Source: Pirellulaceae bacterium (GTDB taxonomy: Bacteria > Planctomycetota > Planctomycetia > Pirellulales > Pirellulaceae). From it: a stretch of DNA of 37,978 bases. The stretch lies in the NCBI GenBank assembly GCA_028281725.1, contig JANQJJ010000343.1:1-37978 (forward strand), in the 5' to 3' direction. Positions within the stretch are counted from its first letter, which is position 1. Each line of letters starts with the position of its first letter. The position numbers and the translations under genes were made by a program. The notes beneath the pieces were generated by a model that searched no databases, had not been told where the DNA came from, and worked only from the letters and a program-made list of their open reading frames with translations. Below are positions 32,093 to 37,978 of the stretch, piece by piece.

Positions 32093-32436
32093 TCGTAGTT
32101 TCCGTCGATTTCTAGTATGGCTCGGAGCGGTGTTACCGTATCGTCGTGAGATGTTCTTCGATGAAATCACCTATTGAAATTGCCACCAACAGAAAGGGGA
32201 ATCCGTACTTCATTCCTTCGCGGATCTGTTTGGATTTTGTCCGCGGATTGCGACATCCAATTCGTCGCGACCCTCTTCGGTCCGAACGACTATAGTCACC
32301 GCCAGCCCTCGAAAACGTGTGGAGAAATCCGTGTTATAATCCTGCTACGAGCAGCTTGGTATATCGAGAGACCATGCCGTAATAATCTTCATGAAGGTAG
32401 CAGGTTTCGAACCGGATTTGCGAACGTGAGGTGGCA
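32093..32436. other. Gene-free stretch between the toxin-antitoxin promoter and the lipoprotein gene
   Basis: About 340 bp between divergent units. One long open + frame (from 32174) has no plausible protein character. The main visible signal is the extended -10 promoter at 32332-32340, listed separately. Confidence 0.4.
32332..32340 (+). promoter_or_regulatory. Extended -10 promoter element of the lipoprotein gene
   Basis: TGTTATAAT contains a perfect TATAAT (32335-32340) preceded by TG-N, the extended -10 motif, which can work without a good -35; none is seen. The start would be near 32347, about 90 nt before the lipoprotein ATG. Confidence 0.5.
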
Positions 32437-34290
32437 ATGCGATACAAATATACTTGGTGGCTGGTCCTGTTTTGTTGCACCGCAGGCTGTACCTCGCAAA
32501 ATAGTCTATCCAAGACTCAGCAAAAACAGGTTGTCTTCGTATCCCATCCTATTGATCAAACAGATGACCTTAGTAACCTCACGGCGAAGCAACTGAAGCA
32601 GGCTCTCAAGACATATGTGGCCACCGTGGAGGCGGATTCTGTACGCTTCGTGCGCCGTGAGATAGTCGCCAAATGGGCGGCGGAACATCCGCCGGAGTCT
32701 CTTGCCGACGATGCGGTCGAATGGGCGATGATGGAAATGTTGCCTGAGTACCTGGGAGATACACCTCCCCAGAAAATCGACGCAGTTTGGGAAACCGAGA
32801 TTGTTCCGCCTCAATCGGGCGACTACACGTTCCACTTGAGCCCGCTGAACCTGACTAACACACGTGAAAACGGAAGAGTCACTTACTTTCGCTTGTGGTT
32901 AACAGTGGACATCAATGGCAAGACTATCCTACAGTCCCGACCAGGGGCTTGGAAGCAGGATAGTGAACCGATACATCTAACGCAGGACGAGCCTGCTCGC
33001 GTGAAATTCACAGTCCAGTATCGACTAGGCGGTTATCCACCGCTCCCGGCGGCAGGACAACTTTTCTGGAGTGGCCCGCAGCTCGAAAAACAGCTCATTG
33101 CCCCGCAGTATTTTCAGGTCCCGTCGAAGAAGGACCGTGGCGTGTTGCTGACGGTTAAGCACACGGATCAGAACGGAACAAGTACTGTGAATACGACGGT
33201 GGATTCAATCGATCAAATACTGGGAAAGCACGCGATCGTCGAGCACGAACGCACGCTCGGCGACTACATTGAGCATCGCGTTGAACATATGCTGTCCGCC
33301 GATTTCATGGCAGATGCGAGGCTGAAGGCGACGCAAGAGGATGTATCGAAGCGATCCGCCCATCCGCTACTGGCCAAGGGCGGCTATCGGGGAGTGATGA
33401 CCAAGGCTTCATCGGATGTCCGCCAGCGTGTTGCCGCCAAATTGGCGCAGCATCCGGATCTTGTAGCGCCGCTCGAAGTTTGGACGTTGGTCTATTTTCA
33501 TGACTCGGTCCGATTTGGAGCGGAACGGTCGGCCTTGGATTTAGTGGGGACCTGGACGAGCGCCCACGCAGATCGGCCATCCGAGCTAGCTGACTCCACT
33601 CGCGGTTACTATGAAAAGAATCGCAAGGCCCTGCGGCACTTCATTGTCCCGCTGCTTTTGGAACATCCCACGAGCGCAGCTTGGCTCGAACAAGATTATC
33701 TTGAAACAGGGCAAGGAAAATGTTCCATCGCAGCCGCAACGATCCTAGCGTACATCCACTTGGTTGACGGTAAGCTATCGTCTTGGATCGAAAGCTTGGA
33801 CGCGCGCCTAGAAGACGTCTCGCTTAAGGGGGAAACGCGTGTCAATTGGCTTGTCGCGCGCGCGATTGCTGAGGAAATTCGAAATTGCAAGGTCAGTCAC
33901 GTCCAAGATCCAGATCGCCATCAGTTGGGTGCAGGCTTCAAGTGGCTGACCGAAGCCGAGTCGCTTGCAGAATTACCAAGCACAAAGACGCTTGTGGTTC
34001 GTGAACGAGCCACACGTCTGGCTGCGCTCGGCAGATTCCAGCATGCGGCCAACAGCATCATTGGGCTGCCCGAATTGGACGACATGCGCGACGGGTTCCT
34101 TGAACCTTATGTCGCCGAGGCCCTTCGATTGCGGGAAGGTAAAACGCCTGCCGCAACACTACTTGCAGAGCTCAAACGTCGCCAAGCCCGAGCCGATAGT
34201 CGCGGTGATGATTTTGCCTCTGCCAAATACGCGGCCTTTGTGCGAAAACTCGAACATGAGATATCTATCCAAAAACATTCCGCCCCTTGA
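32437..34290 (+). CDS. Large lipoprotein with a PA14-like domain, function unknown
   Basis: This exported protein of 617 residues has a lipoprotein signal (YKYTWWLVLFCCTAGC, Cys about residue 18). Residues about 105-225 resemble a PA14 beta-barrel: VWETEIVPPQSGDYTFHL, WLTVDINGKTILQ, RVKFTVQYRLGGYPPLPAAG, then LFWSGPQLEKQLIAPQYF. PA14 domains usually bind carbohydrate. The remaining 390 residues are mostly helical with no recognised motif. I chose the ATG at 32437, which has GAGG five bases upstream; a GTG two codons earlier is possible. The next gene starts 66 bp after its stop on the same strand, so the pair is likely an operon. The family is not one I can name. Confidence 0.8.
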   Translation: MRYKYTWWLVLFCCTAGCTSQNSLSKTQQKQVVFVSHPIDQTDDLSNLTAKQLKQALKTYVATVEADSVRFVRREIVAKWAAEHPPESLADDAVEWAMMEMLPEYLGDTPPQKIDAVWETEIVPPQSGDYTFHLSPLNLTNTRENGRVTYFRLWLTVDINGKTILQSRPGAWKQDSEPIHLTQDEPARVKFTVQYRLGGYPPLPAAGQLFWSGPQLEKQLIAPQYFQVPSKKDRGVLLTVKHTDQNGTSTVNTTVDSIDQILGKHAIVEHERTLGDYIEHRVEHMLSADFMADARLKATQEDVSKRSAHPLLAKGGYRGVMTKASSDVRQRVAAKLAQHPDLVAPLEVWTLVYFHDSVRFGAERSALDLVGTWTSAHADRPSELADSTRGYYEKNRKALRHFIVPLLLEHPTSAAWLEQDYLETGQGKCSIAAATILAYIHLVDGKLSSWIESLDARLEDVSLKGETRVNWLVARAIAEEIRNCKVSHVQDPDRHQLGAGFKWLTEAESLAELPSTKTLVVRERATRLAALGRFQHAANSIIGLPELDDMRDGFLEPYVAEALRLREGKTPAATLLAELKRRQARADSRGDDFASAKYAAFVRKLEHEISIQKHSAP

Positions 34291-34356
34291 TCAAATTATG
34301 CTCCGGATGGGCGGAGTCCAGCAGAGTTCAAGACTAGTGGAAGAGGAGGAAACGTC

Positions 34357-37300
34357 GTGCGTTGCATCTATCGGATCCTAGTGCTGATCTTGGCCTGCTG
34401 GAATGTTTGGGTCGCGACGCGTGGGCACGCGGCTGCACCCCAAGACCAAGCTTCTGACAGTCCGGGTATCATTTTTTTGCATACCGAACGCATTCCCTAC
34501 AAGCACCGCGTTCCAGACGACTACCAATATCTGATGATGCGTGAATTGGCGCGACAAGGATTCTTGCTGACAGCGCATTTAGACTTTGGATTTTCGATAC
34601 GTGACGAAACGCTTGGAGAAAATATTCCGAACAATTCGAACGTCATGCATCTTGCTTTGACCGAGCGGGCCAATTCAAAGCGCGAGTGGCAGATGAAATT
34701 GTTCCGATCGGAAGAAATGCTCGATTCGGAACAGGTTGCTGAACTATGGCCCCGGGAGCCGGTCTGGACGGACACGTTTGAATATCTAACCGGAGTTGAC
34801 GAACTCTATGACTTTGCCGCCAACGTATTCGACTGCGCCTCCTTCGATGAGTTCCGAACGGCTATCTTGGCTCTGGGCGTTGAGGAGCCGCCAAAGTCTG
34901 AAGCTTTAGAGCCGCTTGCGCCAGCGGCAGATGCTGTAGCAGCTTGGAACTCCGATCTACTTCGAGTGGATTTTGTGACGCAATACGGCGTTGTGCGCGA
35001 GGTGCATCAGGCGATTGAAACTTACGGCGAGTCTGCAGAACTGCTTGGCATCTTGTCTCGAGCATACGCGAATCTCTCTTTGCTAACCGACCATCACGCC
35101 AATGCATCCAGCAGAGCATTTGCAGCGCGAGCCTTGATTTTGTCGGCCCGGTCCGCTCGGACGTTCACCAACGACGACACGCAACGTCTAAATCAGGTCT
35201 ACGTGTGGGCTATCATCGGTCATCATGCGATCGCCCTCCAGAGACAATCGCTGCTCGTCAGTGTAGAACCAGCCGACTTCAGCGACCGCCCGTGGGTCGC
35301 CTTGCTCACGCCCTACCTGCAGGGCGATCTAACTAGCTTAAGGCAGCTTGGCAACGGGCAAGACGAGATCTCTCCTTGGGCTTTTCGACTTTGGTTTGAG
35401 TTGGCCAAGGGTTATCGATACGAAACTTGGATGCGAGAATCACTGGAGCACGTGTCGCAACATGTACCGACAGCATACGGGACGTACGCCATGTTAGCCT
35501 CGCGTGTGCGCCGCCTTGGGATTAAACGTCAGGCGTCTTATCTGGCTCCAGGTGCTTTGGCGAAAGAACTGCCTGCAAGCGTCAAGCCGCTAAGTGGATT
35601 ACCCGAAGCAGTCCTACTGGAATGTCGCGATGCCGCCAAACCCAAGTTTGCATGGCCGTTCAATTGGGGTAACGAGCCTTCACCATCAGCACGGCCGAAA
35701 CGATTGCGTGATGGACTTTATGATGCGTCGCTGGCCGATACTCATCGTGGAATCTCTTGGTCGGCGTTGGCTTTTTTGATCGAAGAAGAACAATTCGCTC
35801 AAAGCTACAACACATTGCTGGTTGCCACAGACGCGGTTGAAACTTCGCTGTCAGATCTCGTCAGAACTGCTTTGCGAGATCTAGGTGACCATCGGTATGC
35901 AGACTGGCTACGATCCTACCGCTATAGAGCACGCGATCGAGACCAGGAGGAAATGGAATTACTCCATGGATTACAGGTTAGCGACATCCGGGGGAACATG
36001 TGGCATATGTGGATGACGGTTCGACACGTTGAACGTCAAATGGATCCTTCCCACTGGAAACCGGATCGCTGGTTTGCCCCATGTATCGATTTTACCCTCC
36101 AGGGATACATCGACAACTCGGCTCTAGGTGGAATCGGCTCTCGCAACGAGACAGCAGAAACCATGCGACATTTGGCGCACACGTTCCGAACCATCGTCCC
36201 CAACAGTGCACTCAATGTTCGTTTCGATATCCAGTACGCTGAATCTCCTGACGTCAGCCAACTTCTGTCATGGGAAAAGCAGTTGCAGGAAGATGCTACG
36301 GCATTCAAGATGCTCGGGGTCCACCATCTCAGACTTCACACTCAAACGGGAGAAGACTCGTATCTGGACCATGCGCTACGCTGCTTCACGAAATCCCAGA
36401 ATATCTTGCTTGAGTCAGAGACTGCTCATCTGATCGCCAGCGTTCACCTTGCACGCGAAGATTATGACCAATGGGAAGCAACACTTGTAGACTTTCTTGA
36501 TTCTGATTACCAGGACTCTGGGATAGCCAGAGCAACCATTTCAAAAGCTCTTGCATCGGGACTGGCCGACCAGGGAAAATGGTACGAAGCGAAACCCCAT
36601 GCGCTGGATGCGGCGAGTACTTACTCCGCTTGGGGCCTGCGTACGGCGTCTGCAATCGCGGAGGGACTCACGGAATGGGCTGAATCTGAAATGTGGATTC
36701 GGCAATTGTCTCAGAGTTATCCAAGCAGTTCAGCACACCGCTGGTACTACTGGTGCGTTCGCACCGGGCGTGGGGACCAAGCGAACGCCAAGCAACTTGC
36801 CGATAAATTCTTTAGCGCTCAAAAGAACGTTCCGAACGCCAACGGCCTACGGTCCCTTGCCATCTATCGAATCATTGAAGGAGATCTCGAAGCCGCCACG
36901 CAGTTGCTTAAGCAGGAGTGGGAACTCGAAAAGAGGCTTGGAGCAGCTCTTTTCCTCACGCATCTTGCACGAGCACGCGGAGACGATCAAGCAGCGGTCG
37001 AGTTGTTGAATCAGATAGAAAACGTTCTCAAACTGCACCCGGGAGACAAGGTGGCTCAAGAAGGCTTGGAGACAATCAAATTGTTTCGCAAGGGCGACGC
37101 GCCTCGGGAAGACTTTGCAACCCGGGTCAATTCCGTGCTGGAGCTCCCAAGGGCCAACAGATGCTCCTATCTGTATCACCTAGGACGGCAGCTTGAAGAG
37201 CAAGGCGAAGAAGCTGAAGCGGTTCGCCTGTTCCAAATGGCACTCGATTACTTCCGGGAAGATCATAATTACTCCACGCTGGCAGGAGCCGAACTTTGTG

Positions 37301-37362
37301 AACGCTTCGGAACTTCCCGAAAGGACGACGACACACTAGACACTTCGGGCAGAAACCGGTAG
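34357..37362 (+). CDS. Very large exported helical-repeat protein (TPR-like), function unknown
   Basis: This 1001-residue protein has a signal peptide (RCIYRILVLILACWNVWVATRGHA). Most of the chain is alpha-helical with TPR-like pairs: AIETYGESAELLGILSRAYA, LGVHHLRLHTQTGEDSYLDHALRC-type segments (about residues 645-670), and ATQLLKQEWELEKRLGAALFL and QLEEQGEEAEAVRLFQMALD near the C-terminus. Such repeats bind other proteins. No enzyme motif was recognised. The start is a GTG at 34357 with GAGGAGGA six bases upstream. It follows the PA14-like lipoprotein gene by 66 bp, and the two probably act together at the cell envelope. That partnership is inference. Confidence 0.8.
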   Translation: MRCIYRILVLILACWNVWVATRGHAAAPQDQASDSPGIIFLHTERIPYKHRVPDDYQYLMMRELARQGFLLTAHLDFGFSIRDETLGENIPNNSNVMHLALTERANSKREWQMKLFRSEEMLDSEQVAELWPREPVWTDTFEYLTGVDELYDFAANVFDCASFDEFRTAILALGVEEPPKSEALEPLAPAADAVAAWNSDLLRVDFVTQYGVVREVHQAIETYGESAELLGILSRAYANLSLLTDHHANASSRAFAARALILSARSARTFTNDDTQRLNQVYVWAIIGHHAIALQRQSLLVSVEPADFSDRPWVALLTPYLQGDLTSLRQLGNGQDEISPWAFRLWFELAKGYRYETWMRESLEHVSQHVPTAYGTYAMLASRVRRLGIKRQASYLAPGALAKELPASVKPLSGLPEAVLLECRDAAKPKFAWPFNWGNEPSPSARPKRLRDGLYDASLADTHRGISWSALAFLIEEEQFAQSYNTLLVATDAVETSLSDLVRTALRDLGDHRYADWLRSYRYRARDRDQEEMELLHGLQVSDIRGNMWHMWMTVRHVERQMDPSHWKPDRWFAPCIDFTLQGYIDNSALGGIGSRNETAETMRHLAHTFRTIVPNSALNVRFDIQYAESPDVSQLLSWEKQLQEDATAFKMLGVHHLRLHTQTGEDSYLDHALRCFTKSQNILLESETAHLIASVHLAREDYDQWEATLVDFLDSDYQDSGIARATISKALASGLADQGKWYEAKPHALDAASTYSAWGLRTASAIAEGLTEWAESEMWIRQLSQSYPSSSAHRWYYWCVRTGRGDQANAKQLADKFFSAQKNVPNANGLRSLAIYRIIEGDLEAATQLLKQEWELEKRLGAALFLTHLARARGDDQAAVELLNQIENVLKLHPGDKVAQEGLETIKLFRKGDAPREDFATRVNSVLELPRANRCSYLYHLGRQLEEQGEEAEAVRLFQMALDYFREDHNYSTLAGAELCERFGTSRKDDDTLDTSGRNR

Positions 37363-37475
37363 CTCGGCGGCAAATCAGCCCTGGCACTTCTTGGAAGAGA
37401 AATCAAAAAGTGGGACGTTCGCATCCACTGGGATACTAGCCTGCAAGCCAGCTCCTTCGGCTGACATGCAACCTA

Positions 37476-37925
37476 TCAGAGTTGTTTGTATAGTTTCTGC
37501 AGCAGCGTGATGCGCGTCAGTCGCAATCGAGCTTCCTCTAGCTCGGCTCTCGTGAACCCCACCTTTTCAAGCGAAACGATTCCTGTGGCTGCTAGCTTCT
37601 TTTCGCGTTGATAGGTAAGTTCGAGATCCACGATGCGGGCCTTGGAGCCTTCCATTGCCGTCTCAAGAATTGCGAGAATGGTGTCTCGCTCCTTCAGTGC
37701 ACGCTCGAGCTGTCTCTCGATCGACGCAAGGTTGTGCATGTCGGCTTCGAGTCCCCGCGTTGCCGCCTGTAGCTTGAGGGTTGTTGCCTGTAGCTTGAGG
37801 TCCGCTTGACGGCGTTGATCCTCGAACTGCCGCTGATCTTCCTCAGTCAAATCGTTCGGAGTAGTCTGCTCCAACTCGGCCAACCTGGCATTCAGGGCCT
37901 CTATCTGTGCCTCCGACGCTTCAAT
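37476..37925 (-). pseudogene. Coiled-coil C-terminal fragment without a normal start
   Basis: This 149-codon frame is almost entirely heptad-like helix: EASEAQIEALNARLAELEQ, QADLKLQATTLKLQAATRGL, LASIERQLERALKERDTILA, then REKKLAATGIVSLEKVG and ELEEARLRLTRITLLQKL. The end resembles the helical hairpin of HlyD/CusB-type periplasmic adaptors. There is no ATG; the first possible non-ATG start is a TTG at 37883. The frame is preceded immediately, in phase, by an amber stop and then ClpB sequence. It is therefore probably the detached 3' end of a gene, though a short expressed coiled-coil protein cannot be excluded. Confidence 0.5.
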
Positions 37926-37978
37926 CTAAGTGTGGATCTCATCAATGAATAGAATGATCTCTCCATTGGAATCCTGAA
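37926..37978 (-). pseudogene. ClpB fragment: Walker B region followed directly by an amber stop
   Basis: At the right edge, reading leftwards, the frame gives QDSNGEIILFIDEIHT and then TAG (37926-37928). This is the Walker B segment of the first AAA+ domain of ClpB/ClpC disaggregases, which normally continues VVGAG and another 500 or more residues. The upstream part lies outside the window. The chain is cut precisely after IHT and followed in frame by unrelated coiled-coil sequence, so the gene is truncated here. Confidence 0.65.

Noticed and set aside
32174..32596. 140-codon open frame on + before the lipoprotein gene
   Set aside because: It overlaps the lipoprotein start in another frame, crosses the promoter and has no protein-like features.

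Overview
The window looks like a chromosomal segment of a planctomycete, probably a Pirellulaceae/Rhodopirellula-type organism. This is an inference from gene content: a sigma-70 factor with a long low-complexity N-terminus, an M56 (BlaR1-type) membrane peptidase fused to a long tail of carboxypeptidase-regulatory-like beta-sandwich domains and paired with a BlaI-type repressor, secreted Gly/Arg-rich and EF-hand proteins, PQQ-type beta-propeller proteins, and very large secreted proteins of unknown function. No rRNA, tRNA, CRISPR array or intact insertion sequence was found.

Layout. (1) 1-5340: the end of a CzcA/CusA-type metal efflux pump and a His-rich, CxxC-rich lipoprotein on +; then on - a Gly-rich secreted repeat protein, a SnoaL-like secreted protein, and a DUF3302 + HlyD pair (YiaW/YiaV type) with overlapping stop/start. 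(2) 5851-11301, all -: a TlpA-like thioredoxin protein followed by an M14 carboxypeptidase, an EF-hand Gly-rich protein and a double-Dabb lipoprotein. The long gaps here hold hairpin-rich repeats, notably 9140-9278. (3) 11410-20176: an ion and pH homeostasis block. nhaR (-) diverges from a short HPF/RaiA protein and nhaD (+), followed by a sigma factor whose end overlaps ppc (PEP carboxylase), then a Kef-type cation/proton antiporter. (4) 20420-24281: a BlaI/M56 operon with two GTCTA-N6-TAGAC operators laid over a promoter. (5) 24615-28505: a double-VOC protein, a MarR regulator and a membrane protein that share a near-identical operator, a fragment of an N6-adenine DNA methylase, and a PQQ-propeller protein. 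(6) 28713-32092: a Tat-exported propeller protein (+), then on - a DUF1778 antitoxin, a GNAT toxin, an N-terminal fragment of ADP-ribosylglycohydrolase and an M28 peptidase, four ORFs chained by overlapping stop/start codons. (7) 32332-37362: an extended -10 promoter and two large exported proteins of unknown function. (8) 37476-37978 (-): a coiled-coil ORF separated by an in-frame amber codon from a ClpB Walker-B fragment that runs off the window.

The best supported regulatory units are the BlaI operators, the paired MarR operators and the palindrome covering the toxin-antitoxin promoter; each sits on or near a promoter with 17-bp spacing. The right-hand 11 kb carries three gene fragments and a toxin-antitoxin pair, which points to an accessory region with past insertions and deletions. 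I did not find a clearly new multi-gene defence or biosynthetic system. The strongest candidates for something undescribed are the overlapping toxin-antitoxin/fragment/peptidase chain and the two-gene exported protein locus at 32437-37362.
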